From the NCBI GenBank assembly GCA_947627155.1, contig CANQUX010000002.1, positions 1 to 64,000 on the forward strand: a stretch of DNA of 64,000 nucleotides, written 5' to 3'. Position numbers and translations under genes: made by a program. Shown piece by piece: positions 1-9,799 of the stretch (the stretch's first letter is position 1; each line of letters begins with the position of its first letter). The notes under the pieces were generated by a model. That model was not told the DNA's origin and did no database searches. It was given only the letters and a program-made list of their open reading frames with translations. The stretch comes from an uncultured Alphaproteobacteria bacterium (GTDB lineage Bacteria; Pseudomonadota; Alphaproteobacteria; CAAHEQ01; UBA3637).

Positions 1-149
1 AATGTCGGCTCCATATCGCTCATGAGATCCGCTTCCATTGGCAATGTAACCGCTTGATAAAGGATATTTTCTTCCATATACTCTTTTTCAAGCAAAAGAG
101 TTATATCAAGGTATTTTTGTACGGCTGCTTTTAATTCTCTGATGTTCAT
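1..149 (-). CDS. 5' part of a hypothetical protein running off the window start (MNIRELKAAVQKYLDITLLLEKEYMEEN...)
   Basis: Open reading frame from ATG at 149 to the window edge; hand translation. Confidence 0.45.
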   Translation of the reverse strand, partial: MNIRELKAAVQKYLDITLLLEKEYMEENILYQAVTLPMEADLMSDMEPT

Positions 150-290
150 TTTATTCTCTCGGTTCAAATATACCTTTGAACGCAATAAAATGCAATTAAA
201 AAATATAATGCCATTTTTTGACGTGAATTTGATTGACATCTGAAACGAATCAAGGTAATGTATCAACTATCGTAGGAATGGAGCCGAAAA

Positions 291-1238
291 ATGTATAAAA
301 AAACACAAACGCTCACTGACTTGATTCTGTGGATGCAGGATAGCGCTGACGGTGTGTCAATTAAAGACATTATGGGGAAATTTAATGTTTCGCAGCGAAC
401 AGCTGTCAGAATGAAAGATGCTATTGCCGAAAAATATCCGCAAATTCAAGAAATAAGCGGTCGCTATAATACCAAGCGTTGGAGGCTTCCCCAAGGAACC
501 GGTAAGGAAATAATTACATTTTCAACGGAAGAAATCCATGCACTTCAAAATGCTTCCAAGCTTTTAGCAACAAAAAATATGATAGATTCCCGCTATATTG
601 ATACGGTTTTACATAAAATTAAGGCCATAATCGGTAATGATGCGGTGAACCGAATTGAACCGGATGCCGAAGCTCTGTTGGAAGCTGAGGGTTATGCCTT
701 CAGGCCCGGACCGAAAATTATCATAAATATAGAACATTTAAAGCGACTCCGTTATGCAATTATTGCCTGCAATCGCATTAAAATAAAATACGATTCCGAG
801 CACAATAAAGATTGGCGGGAGCTATTCCCTTATGGCTTTTTGTATGGAAACAAGCATTATTTAATCGCTTGGGATCCGGCAAAGCGCAAAATGTGCCATT
901 TTAACCTGAATAAAATAAAGGAAATTGAGGTTTTAAACACCTATTTTAAGCGCGATCCTCATTTCTCGCTTAAAGAATTTAGTGAACAAGCTTTTGGCGT
1001 ATATCAGGAGGAGCCCTTTGATGTAGAGTGGTTATTTGATGCTGAAGTTGCCGATTCGGCGCAGCAATACACTTTCCATCCGAAGCAAGAAACAATTCGT
1101 AATTCGGACGGCACATTGACAGTAAAGTTTAGAGCCGGCGGTGCACGCGAGATGGACTGGCATCTTTATACCTGGGGTGGTCATGTTAAAGTGATGAAAC
1201 CGGTGGATTTTGAAGAACTTCGTAAACGGAGAAATTAA
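291..1238 (+). CDS. WYL-domain transcriptional regulator with N-terminal HTH
   Basis: N-terminal HTH-like segment; C-terminal WYL-like region (YDSEHNKDWRELFPYGFLYGNKHYLIAWDPAKRKMCHFNLNKI). Confidence 0.8.
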   Translation: MYKKTQTLTDLILWMQDSADGVSIKDIMGKFNVSQRTAVRMKDAIAEKYPQIQEISGRYNTKRWRLPQGTGKEIITFSTEEIHALQNASKLLATKNMIDSRYIDTVLHKIKAIIGNDAVNRIEPDAEALLEAEGYAFRPGPKIIINIEHLKRLRYAIIACNRIKIKYDSEHNKDWRELFPYGFLYGNKHYLIAWDPAKRKMCHFNLNKIKEIEVLNTYFKRDPHFSLKEFSEQAFGVYQEEPFDVEWLFDAEVADSAQQYTFHPKQETIRNSDGTLTVKFRAGGAREMDWHLYTWGGHVKVMKPVDFEELRKRRN

Positions 1239-1416
1239 AGGTAGGAAAAATAAATTTATAATTTTATTGAGGATTAATAAAGTGGTTAGGTTTTATATGT
1301 TAATGTCAAAATGTGGCAGCAAAATTTGGAATAGACTTGCTTTTTTGAATAATATTGTATAAAATTACCAAAGGAGTATATGATTTATGTAAAAGTAAAG
1401 GAAAAAGGAAAAGTAA

Positions 1417-4400
1417 ATGGCCGGAAAATTAATAACTAATCAAGAAACAACATTGTCTGATTTATTTCAAAACATATTGCCTCGCAGTAAAGAAATATGT
1501 TTTTTAGTCGGGTATTTTTATTTTTCTGGTTTCCCGGAATTTTATAAAAACATAGAAAAGAATAAATTGCGCATACTAATCGGATTAGATATTGAAGTGA
1601 CTCCTCTAAACAAGGTAAGAGAATATGAACAATTTGAACGAAAACGTATGTCGAAATGTAAAGATCAACAAGACTTCTATAAGCAATTTGTTGAGTTATA
1701 CAATAGAACAAATTTTTTTGATACGCAAGAGAAACAAGAGGCATTTAAGGTTTTCTACGATAAAATAAAAGATGGCTCTTTGGAAATTAGAAAAACAGCT
1801 GAGCCTAATCATGCCAAAATGTATTTATTTGAAGAAGAGGGAAATGATCCCACTTTGCCGGGGCATATGATTGTAGGTTCTAGCAATTTATCTATACAAG
1901 GCTTAAAAAATAGGAATGAAATTAATGTTGTTTTTCATGATGTGGACTACAATGAAGGTAAAAAATTATTTGAAAAATTATGGGAAAACGCCACACCGAT
2001 TGCAGATAAAGATACCCTTGATCTTTTTGAGAAAAACGTGATGCAAAATATTTGGTTCGAAAAGATTCCATCGCCTTATATCGTTTATCTAAGGATTCTG
2101 AAAGAGTATTTTGAAATCAAATGTAAAGATGCAAATTTTAAAACTCCTCATATGATTAATAACAATTATATGGATTTTGAATATCAAACTGATGCTATTA
2201 AAAGTGGATTAGATAAAATTGATCGCCACAATGGTGTCATCATTGCTGATGTTGTTGGTTTAGGAAAAAGTATTATTGCAGCTTCAATTGCCGCAAATTT
2301 AAATTTACATGTAATTATTATTACTCCTCCTCATTTAAAATCTCAATGGGAAGATTATTGCCAAGATTTTGGAATATTTTACCGAACACACATATATACG
2401 AATGGGAAAATAGAAGATGCACTTAAAGATTTCGGTAAAGGTTCAAATCAGCAACATTTAGTCATTATTGATGAAGCACATAAGTACAGAAATCAAAAAA
2501 ATACGGATTATTTAAGATTACACCAACTATGCCAAGGAAATAAAGTTGTATTATTAACGGCTACACCTTATAACAATAGACCGCAGGATATATATGCTTT
2601 ATTGAAATTATTTCAAATTCCTGGGAAATCAACACTTAAAAATATTGATAACTTAGGAGCTCACTTTGAAGCGTTGATTGCTGAATATAATAAAGTAGAA
2701 CTGGAAGCTAAGAAAAATGATACTAAATTAGATGCTTTTAATTCAAAAGCTAAAGACATAGCTGATAAAATTCTCAACATAATATCTCCAGTTGTCATTA
2801 GAAGATCAAGAAAAGACTTGGAAATTATATCAAGATACAAAAAAGATTTAGAAAAACAGGAGATTTCATTCCCAAAGGTCAGCGATCCTGTGGTAAAAGA
2901 ATATGATTTAGGAAAAGTAGAAAATTTATATATAGAAACATTGGATGCTATTTACGAAAAAGGTAGTGATGATTTGGATATTATATCTTCCTCCAGTTAC
3001 AGAGCTGCTCGATATCAACCTTTGCAATATATAAAAGATGAAGCTCTTGAACAGATACGTAAGAAAATTGAAAAAGAAGGTATGGAATTTAATTTTTTCC
3101 AACGTTCACAGAAAAATTTGGCCAATTTCATGCGTAGATTGCTGGTACACCGTTTTGAAAGTTCTATTAGTGCATTCAAGATATCTTTAGAAAATATGAT
3201 TTCTACATCTGAAAATATTTTAAATTGGATTAGAGAAAGAAATACTATTCCAGTATATAAGCGAGGCAATCTACCAGATATTGAGGAAATGATATATACA
3301 TCTAATGATGATGCTCCAGATATGTTTGGGAAATTTGAATTAGACTATCAAATTGAAAAACTTAACGGTAAAGGACTATTTGAGATTAGTATCGATGATA
3401 TACGTCCAGAGTTTGTTGATTATATTAAAAACGACTTAAATATTTTGAATAAAATAAAAAAATCTTGGTTCGGAAAAAACAATAAAATCATAGCAGATCC
3501 TAAATTAGATAACTTTTCCGGCGAGGTTGAAAGAATGCTAACTTCAGATCCAAATAGAAAAATAGTTGTTTTTACCGAATTTGCCGATACAGCTGAATAT
3601 TTACATAAATCACTTTTAGAAAAAGGAATGCCTGTATTCCTCTATTCATCAAGAATAGCCTCAGAAAAAAACAAAAAAATAATTCGTGAAAATTTTGATG
3701 CTGGTGTTCCAAAGGCAGAACAAAAAAATGATTTTTCTATTTTAATCGCTACAGATGCAATTTCTGAAGGTTATAATTTACATCGAGCAGGAACTATCTT
3801 TAACTACGATATTCCATATAATCCAACACGTGTGATTCAACGTATTGGTCGTATAAACCGAATTAATAAAAAAGTGTTTGATGAATTATACATCTATAAC
3901 TATTTCCCATCTGTTATTGGAGAGCGGGATGTTAGAGTTAAACGTATTTCAACCATTAAAATGCGTATGATTCACGCAATTATGGGCGGTGATATGAAAA
4001 TATTAACTAAAGATGAGCAACTATTTTTCTCTGAATTTAATAAAAAAATTAGAGAATTAGAAAATGCTACAGAACAAAAATCATGGGATACAGAATATCG
4101 TGAAGAATGGGAACAAGCAAAAAACAGTTCTTATTACGAGGAGGCAATAAAAATATGTCAACGTACAAAAATTGCAAGGATTTCAACCGACAGAATGGGA
4201 GTTATTATTTTTGGAAAACGTGGTAATGAATGTATATTTAGATATTCTGATATTAATGGCAAACCACAATCTTTGCTTCCTGAAATGGCTTTGCCGATAT
4301 TTAAGGCTTTTAAAGATGAAAAAGCAGATAAAGTATCCTCAAATTTTTATAAAGTATACGATAATTTGGAAAAAAATCTTTTCAAATCGGCAGAAGTCCC

Positions 4401-4665
4401 TTTATCCAATATACGAGGAAAGGCTTTAGCACGAGTAAAGTTATGGCTTAATGAAAATACTTGTAATAATGAAGATTACTTAAATATACTGCAACAAGTA
4501 ATAGAGCTAGATGGATTACCTGATTATTCTAAAATATGTAGTGCAAAAAAATATGAAGATGTACAAAAAATTATATCAATACATTATTTGGAAAAAATTA
4601 TAGATGCTTCTAATAAAATTGATGAAGAACCTGAAAATGTTATCCTAGCGGAGGAATTTAAATGA
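1417..4665 (+). CDS. PLD-like nuclease domain fused to SNF2/DEAH superfamily 2 helicase
   Basis: HAKMYLF...GSSNLS PLD-type motif; Walker A-like VVGLGKS; DEAH box (VIIDEAHKYRN); helicase C motif (ATDAISEGYNLHRA...RVIQRIGRINRI). Confidence 0.88.
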   Translation: MAGKLITNQETTLSDLFQNILPRSKEICFLVGYFYFSGFPEFYKNIEKNKLRILIGLDIEVTPLNKVREYEQFERKRMSKCKDQQDFYKQFVELYNRTNFFDTQEKQEAFKVFYDKIKDGSLEIRKTAEPNHAKMYLFEEEGNDPTLPGHMIVGSSNLSIQGLKNRNEINVVFHDVDYNEGKKLFEKLWENATPIADKDTLDLFEKNVMQNIWFEKIPSPYIVYLRILKEYFEIKCKDANFKTPHMINNNYMDFEYQTDAIKSGLDKIDRHNGVIIADVVGLGKSIIAASIAANLNLHVIIITPPHLKSQWEDYCQDFGIFYRTHIYTNGKIEDALKDFGKGSNQQHLVIIDEAHKYRNQKNTDYLRLHQLCQGNKVVLLTATPYNNRPQDIYALLKLFQIPGKSTLKNIDNLGAHFEALIAEYNKVELEAKKNDTKLDAFNSKAKDIADKILNIISPVVIRRSRKDLEIISRYKKDLEKQEISFPKVSDPVVKEYDLGKVENLYIETLDAIYEKGSDDLDIISSSSYRAARYQPLQYIKDEALEQIRKKIEKEGMEFNFFQRSQKNLANFMRRLLVHRFESSISAFKISLENMISTSENILNWIRERNTIPVYKRGNLPDIEEMIYTSNDDAPDMFGKFELDYQIEKLNGKGLFEISIDDIRPEFVDYIKNDLNILNKIKKSWFGKNNKIIADPKLDNFSGEVERMLTSDPNRKIVVFTEFADTAEYLHKSLLEKGMPVFLYSSRIASEKNKKIIRENFDAGVPKAEQKNDFSILIATDAISEGYNLHRAGTIFNYDIPYNPTRVIQRIGRINRINKKVFDELYIYNYFPSVIGERDVRVKRISTIKMRMIHAIMGGDMKILTKDEQLFFSEFNKKIRELENATEQKSWDTEYREEWEQAKNSSYYEEAIKICQRTKIARISTDRMGVIIFGKRGNECIFRYSDINGKPQSLLPEMALPIFKAFKDEKADKVSSNFYKVYDNLEKNLFKSAEVPLSNIRGKALARVKLWLNENTCNNEDYLNILQQVIELDGLPDYSKICSAKKYEDVQKIISIHYLEKIIDASNKIDEEPENVILAEEFK

Positions 4666-7600
4666 GATTAGATCAAGCATATGATAGAAATGAATTTGTA
4701 AATTTTATTGTTGATTTTCTTCCAGATGATTTTGAAATTAACGAAACAAGTATTTCCTATTCTCATGGAATTATTAAAAGCATTGTAAGATTAGGAAAGT
4801 GCACTAATAGCTTAAAAAAAATAGAAGTTTTTGAAGTGACACACTCCTCAATTTCTGATGCTAGAATCACATTATCACGAGAAATATTCAAATACATGCG
4901 TCAAAATGCAATAGAATATGCGTTAGTGGCTTTTATTTCTGAAAATTCAAAATCTGTCTATAGATTATCCTTTATTACAATGGCTCCAAAAGATAATAAT
5001 GGAAAGTTAGAATTTGAACATTCCAATCCAAAGCGTTTTTCCTTTTTACTTGGCGAAAATCAACATACTAGAACCCCTCAAAATTATCTGATAGATAGAG
5101 GTAAGATTCAAAGTCTTGATGATCTCAAAAATAGATTTTCAATTGAGGTACTCACTAAGGATTTCTACGATGAATTATTCAAGTGGTATGAAAATGCGAT
5201 AAACGTTTTTGTACCGTATCCCCCAACTGATACAAAAAAAGAAGAACATATTATTCGACTTATAACCCGTTTAATGTTTGTTTGGTTTATAAAACAGAAA
5301 AATTTGGTTCCGGAAAGCCTTTTTGATGAAAATGAACTTACAAGTATATTAAAAAATTTCAATCCAAATGATACTACAAGTAGCACATATTACAATGCAA
5401 TTTTACAAAACTTATTTTTTGCTACATTAAACTGTGAGATAGAGGATCGTCAGTTTTCATCTGATAGTACTGAATCTTTTAGAGGATATGATAATGATTA
5501 TAGAATTAAAACAAAATATCGGGACAACAATAGGCAATCATATTTTATTAAGTCTCACGAAGAAATAATCAAATTATTTGAAAGCGTACCTTTCCTGAAT
5601 GGTGGTTTATTTGAATGTCTTACCCGTGAGGAAGACGATTCTATACCGGATGATGGTTTTAGTCGTGATAAAAATAAACGAGCATTCGTGCCTAATAATA
5701 TCTTCTTTGATAAGAATACTGGCATTATATCTATTTTTAAAAAGTATAATTGGACAATCGAAGAAAACTCACCGGCTGATATCGAAGTTGCATTAGATCC
5801 TGAACTGCTTGGCAAGGTCTTTGAAAACCTATTGGGTACCTATAATCCAGAAACAAGAGAAACCGCAAGAAAAGATTCCGGATCATTTTATACTCCACGC
5901 CAAATTGTTCAATATATGACAGATGAAAGCCTTACCGCCTGTTTAGCAAAAAACATAGACGGGAATAATAACAAAGCATACCGTTTAATATCATCTCTTG
6001 ATTTACCTGATGATATTAAGAACGATACAGAATACTGCGAAAAAGTGGTTGATGTTTTACAAAATATTAAAGTTTTGGATCCGGCATGTGGCTCTGGAGC
6101 ATTCCCAATGGGATTATTAAATCGCATTGTTGAAATTGTGTGTAAAATAAAACCAGACATTAATAAATATAATTTAAAGCTAAATCTAATTGAAAATTGT
6201 ATTTATGGCGTTGATATTCAAACAATCGCTATTCAAATTTCAAAATTACGGTGCTTTATCTCGCTTATTTGTGAACAAGACCGCAATAATGATAAAGCGG
6301 ATAATTATGGCATCCATCCACTACCAAACTTAGAAACAAAATTTGTGGCAGCAAATACTTTAGTATCACTTAATAAAAGTGTATCGGATGAAATGAAATT
6401 CCCGGATGAGACACTTGATAAATTAAAGAAAGATTTATATGAAATACGTGTTCATCAAATGATTAAGGTTCCGTCCTATAAAAAGAAGAAAGATCTTCGC
6501 AAAAAGGACAAAGAATTATGTAAACAACTGACCTTATTTGTATTTAACAGATTAGCTACTCCTAATCAAGAGCGTATAAATATGTGCCAAAAAGAAATAG
6601 AAGCAAAAGAAAAAGAAAAAAAGAACTATATAGGAAGTAAATATGAAACAATAACTGAAAAACGGTTTTTGTTTGATGCTCTTGAACCACAACAAACCTT
6701 TACAATTGATGTCAACAAGCAAAAACGTGATAAACTTGATAGTGATATCAAAAGACTTTACGAAACTATTAAGAAAGAGAAAAATAAAGCTTCATCATCT
6801 CAAACAGAACAGGAAATTAGACGACTCATAGAGTGGGATCCTTATAAACCAACCGTATCTTCTGACTTTTTTGATGCTCATTGGATGTTTAATATCCAAG
6901 ATGGATTTGATATTGTTATCGGCAATCCTCCGTATGTTCAACTTCAAAAATTACCAGAGCCGATAAAAACTGTTTATAAAAATCAACAGTATATGTCTTT
7001 TAATTCAATGGGAGATTTATACTGTTTATTCTACGAAAGAGGTATTCAACTACTCAAAGAAAAGGGGATTTTATGTTATATTACCTCAAATAAGTGGATG
7101 AGAGCTGGATATGGGGAAGCTTTGCGTTCATTTTTTTTAAAGTGCAATCCGACCCTTTTAATTGATTTAGGTGCTAATGTTTTTTCAAGTGCAACTGTTG
7201 ACACCAATATATTACTTGTCGAGAAAAAAGGGTATGATAAAAAAACGCTTTCATGTACTCTATTAGACCGTCAACAAGAAATGAGCGTTTTTGTTCGACA
7301 GAATGCCATAGAGATGGAATACACAAAAGATGCCTGGGCAATCCTTAACCCAATTGAACAGTCAATTAAAGCTAAAATTGAGAAATATGGTACTCCACTC
7401 AAGAAGTGGGATATCTCAATTAATTATGGTATCAAAACTGGTTGTAACGAAGCTTTTATAATCACAGGGGAGAAGCGAAAAGAGTTAGTAGCAGAGGATC
7501 CAAAATCTGACGAGATTATACGACCGATTTTACGCGGCAGGGATATTAAACGATATGGATACGAATTCGCTGATTTGTGGTTAATTGCGACTTTCCCGAG

Positions 7601-8159
7601 CAAACATTACAATATAGATGATTATCCGGCTGTAAAAAAATGGCTTCAATCTTTCGGAAAAAAGTTAGAACAAACCGGAGAAGAATATATTGATGAGTAT
7701 GGAAAGAAGCAAAAATGTCGAAAAAAAACGAATAACAAATGGTTTGAAACACAAGATAGTATAGCTTATTGGAACGATTTTTCTAGACAGAAAATAATGT
7801 ATAGTGAAATTGTTTATGCACCTCAATTTTTTCTCGATAAGGATGGCATGTTTTATCCAGAAGCAACAAGTTTTATTATGACAGGAGATAAACTGGAATA
7901 CTTATTAATAGCCTTACATTCAAAACTGCTAGTATACGCATTTAAAACTTTTTATGCAGGAGGTGGATTAGGAGAAACGGGTTATCGATATAAGAAAGCA
8001 TTTTTAGAAAAATTACCAGTATATCATGTATCTGATAAAGAGTTTGAGACCTGTAAAAACATGCTAAACAAAAAGAATTTTAGCGAATTTGAAAAATTTT
8101 TATCATCTGTTTACAAATTATCAGAAGAAGAAATTACTTTTGTTGAGAAGTTGTCTTAA
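4662..8159 (+). CDS. Eco57I-class N6-adenine DNA methyltransferase with C-terminal target-recognition region
   Basis: Motif I VLDPACGSGAF, motif IV VIGNPPYVQL; 4-bp ATGA overlap with the helicase gene. Confidence 0.9.
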   Translation: MRLDQAYDRNEFVNFIVDFLPDDFEINETSISYSHGIIKSIVRLGKCTNSLKKIEVFEVTHSSISDARITLSREIFKYMRQNAIEYALVAFISENSKSVYRLSFITMAPKDNNGKLEFEHSNPKRFSFLLGENQHTRTPQNYLIDRGKIQSLDDLKNRFSIEVLTKDFYDELFKWYENAINVFVPYPPTDTKKEEHIIRLITRLMFVWFIKQKNLVPESLFDENELTSILKNFNPNDTTSSTYYNAILQNLFFATLNCEIEDRQFSSDSTESFRGYDNDYRIKTKYRDNNRQSYFIKSHEEIIKLFESVPFLNGGLFECLTREEDDSIPDDGFSRDKNKRAFVPNNIFFDKNTGIISIFKKYNWTIEENSPADIEVALDPELLGKVFENLLGTYNPETRETARKDSGSFYTPRQIVQYMTDESLTACLAKNIDGNNNKAYRLISSLDLPDDIKNDTEYCEKVVDVLQNIKVLDPACGSGAFPMGLLNRIVEIVCKIKPDINKYNLKLNLIENCIYGVDIQTIAIQISKLRCFISLICEQDRNNDKADNYGIHPLPNLETKFVAANTLVSLNKSVSDEMKFPDETLDKLKKDLYEIRVHQMIKVPSYKKKKDLRKKDKELCKQLTLFVFNRLATPNQERINMCQKEIEAKEKEKKNYIGSKYETITEKRFLFDALEPQQTFTIDVNKQKRDKLDSDIKRLYETIKKEKNKASSSQTEQEIRRLIEWDPYKPTVSSDFFDAHWMFNIQDGFDIVIGNPPYVQLQKLPEPIKTVYKNQQYMSFNSMGDLYCLFYERGIQLLKEKGILCYITSNKWMRAGYGEALRSFFLKCNPTLLIDLGANVFSSATVDTNILLVEKKGYDKKTLSCTLLDRQQEMSVFVRQNAIEMEYTKDAWAILNPIEQSIKAKIEKYGTPLKKWDISINYGIKTGCNEAFIITGEKRKELVAEDPKSDEIIRPILRGRDIKRYGYEFADLWLIATFPSKHYNIDDYPAVKKWLQSFGKKLEQTGEEYIDEYGKKQKCRKKTNNKWFETQDSIAYWNDFSRQKIMYSEIVYAPQFFLDKDGMFYPEATSFIMTGDKLEYLLIALHSKLLVYAFKTFYAGGGLGETGYRYKKAFLEKLPVYHVSDKEFETCKNMLNKKNFSEFEKFLSSVYKLSEEEITFVEKLS
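7279..7403 (+). repeat. Left arm of 125-bp perfect inverted repeat inside the methyltransferase gene
   Basis: Base-by-base identity with the reverse complement of 8941-9065. Confidence 0.95.
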
Positions 8160-9063
8160 CAATAAGTTGTATTTCCTCTTTGCTAAGCTTGTAAATTGTA
8201 TATAAATATTGATCTATTTGATTTTCTAAATCTTTTGTATCAGCTGAACAATTGTTAGTTTTTAACTGATTTATTTGCTCTACAAGATGAATAATTTTTG
8301 ATTGTATATCTGATGAAGTATTTAAGATTGGAAACTTTATAAAAATGTCTTTTTGAGCAATTGTTGTAGCTCCTCCTAAAGAATTCATTGATATACAACC
8401 AAAATAATAACATATCTTTGAATTTAATAAACCTAACAAAAATTTTAAATCAAGTTTATCAGTCCATATAAAATATTCATTGCTACTTAAAAAACATCCA
8501 TTATTATCAAAAGCAAATGATCCTTTTCGAAATTGACCATAAACAATTTTCTGTCTAGAAAAATCGTTCGTATAAGCACAACTACGTAATTCCCACCAAT
8601 AATCACCTTTATCATCCCTATTTATAAGACCTTTACCTTTTGTTTTAGCATTTGAGACTTGCATGAAATGCTTATATATTGCAGGATATTTTGATTTAAT
8701 AAATTCCTCCGGGGGTGTTTTTCCGCGGTGTTTATTGGTAAAACCGCATTCTATATTTATTAACCACAAATCAGCAAATTCATAACCATATCGTTTAATA
8801 TCCCTGCCGCGTAAAATCGGTCGTATAATCTCGTCAGATTTTGGATCCTCTGCTATTAACTCTTTTCGTTTTTCTCCGGATATGATAAATGCTTCATTAC
8901 AACCTGTCAAAATACCTCTATATATACTAATATCCCAGTCCTTGAGTGGAGTACCATATTTCTCAATTTTAGCTTTAATTGACTGTTCAATTGGGTTAAG
9001 GATTGCCCAGGCATCTTTTGTGTATTCCATCTCTATGGCATTCTGTCGAACAAAAACGCTCAT
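8134..9063 (-). CDS. Silent alternative C-terminal/specificity cassette of the adjacent methyltransferase
   Basis: 309-aa ORF homologous to methyltransferase residues 874 onward; two in-frame stops (TAA TAA) directly precede its ATG; converges with and overlaps the end of the active gene. Confidence 0.9.
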   Translation of the reverse strand: MSVFVRQNAIEMEYTKDAWAILNPIEQSIKAKIEKYGTPLKDWDISIYRGILTGCNEAFIISGEKRKELIAEDPKSDEIIRPILRGRDIKRYGYEFADLWLINIECGFTNKHRGKTPPEEFIKSKYPAIYKHFMQVSNAKTKGKGLINRDDKGDYWWELRSCAYTNDFSRQKIVYGQFRKGSFAFDNNGCFLSSNEYFIWTDKLDLKFLLGLLNSKICYYFGCISMNSLGGATTIAQKDIFIKFPILNTSSDIQSKIIHLVEQINQLKTNNCSADTKDLENQIDQYLYTIYKLSKEEIQLIVKTTSQQK

Positions 9064-9065
9064 TT
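8941..9065 (-). repeat. Right arm of 125-bp perfect inverted repeat
   Basis: Reverse complement identical to 7279-7403. Confidence 0.95.
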
Positions 9066-9153
9066 ATTATAGCCTATATTTGTCTAGAAAAATTTATCAG
9101 TTTCCAGATATAAAATATATGTATTTTTAATTTATTTTTAGAAAGGATAAAAT

Positions 9154-9786
9154 ATGATTTATGCATATATTAGGGTCTCTACTGACAAGCAAACGACAGA
9201 AAACCAAAGATTTGAAATTCAAAAATTCTGTCAAAGAGAAAATCTTCAAGTAGATGTTTGGGTAATGGAGACAATTAGTTCTACCCAAGATTTAAAAAAA
9301 CGAAAATTAGGAAGACTACTTCATAAACTAAAATCCGGAGATATTCTGATTGCATCTGAATTGTCTAGACTTGGCCGAAATTTATTGCAGGTTATGAGTA
9401 TTTTGCATTTGTGTATGAATAAAAATGTTCAAGTATGGACGATAAAAGATAATTATCGACTTGGAGCAGATATTCAAAGCAAAGTCTTAGCGTTCGCTTT
9501 TGGTATATCAGCAGAAATTGAAAGAGATCTTATTTCTCAACGTACCAAAGAGGCTCTGATGCGTGTTCGTGCTGCTGGCAAAGTTCTTGGCAGACCGCTT
9601 GGACGTCAAAGCACTTTTGTTAAGCTTAGTGGTAAAGAAAATAAAGTAAAAGAGCTTTTAGATCAAAAAATTTCTAAAAGTGGTATAGCTAGAATATTAG
9701 GAGTACATAGAATTACTGTCGCTAAATTTATTAGGGAAAGAGTACAACAAAATGCTCCCGCAGGAGTTATTCCTGCAGGAACTTGA
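9154..9786 (+). CDS. Serine recombinase (resolvase/DNA invertase family)
   Basis: YIRVSTDKQTTENQ catalytic-Ser region, SELSRLGRNLLQ, IERDLISQRTKEAL, C-terminal HTH (SGIARILGVHRITVAKFI). Confidence 0.92.
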   Translation: MIYAYIRVSTDKQTTENQRFEIQKFCQRENLQVDVWVMETISSTQDLKKRKLGRLLHKLKSGDILIASELSRLGRNLLQVMSILHLCMNKNVQVWTIKDNYRLGADIQSKVLAFAFGISAEIERDLISQRTKEALMRVRAAGKVLGRPLGRQSTFVKLSGKENKVKELLDQKISKSGIARILGVHRITVAKFIRERVQQNAPAGVIPAGT

Positions 9787-9799
9787 GAAACTGCATCAA

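Noticed and set aside
1436-9130. Numerous antisense or shifted ORFs inside the helicase and methyltransferase genes (for example 3015-3269 -, 5555-5815 -, 8882-9130 +)
   Set aside because: Overlap long genes with clear conserved motifs; composition explained by AT-rich coding.
9757-9785. CCTGCAGG-centred repeat at the recombinase 3' end as a crossover site
   Set aside because: Only short degenerate repeats (CCCGCAGGA/CCTGCAGGA); no matching copy at the left arm, better explained as a weak terminator or low-complexity C-terminus.
291-9786. Calling the island a complete BREX or DISARM system
   Set aside because: No pglZ/brxC/brxL and no separate drmA/drmB/drmC genes are visible; only single-domain similarities.
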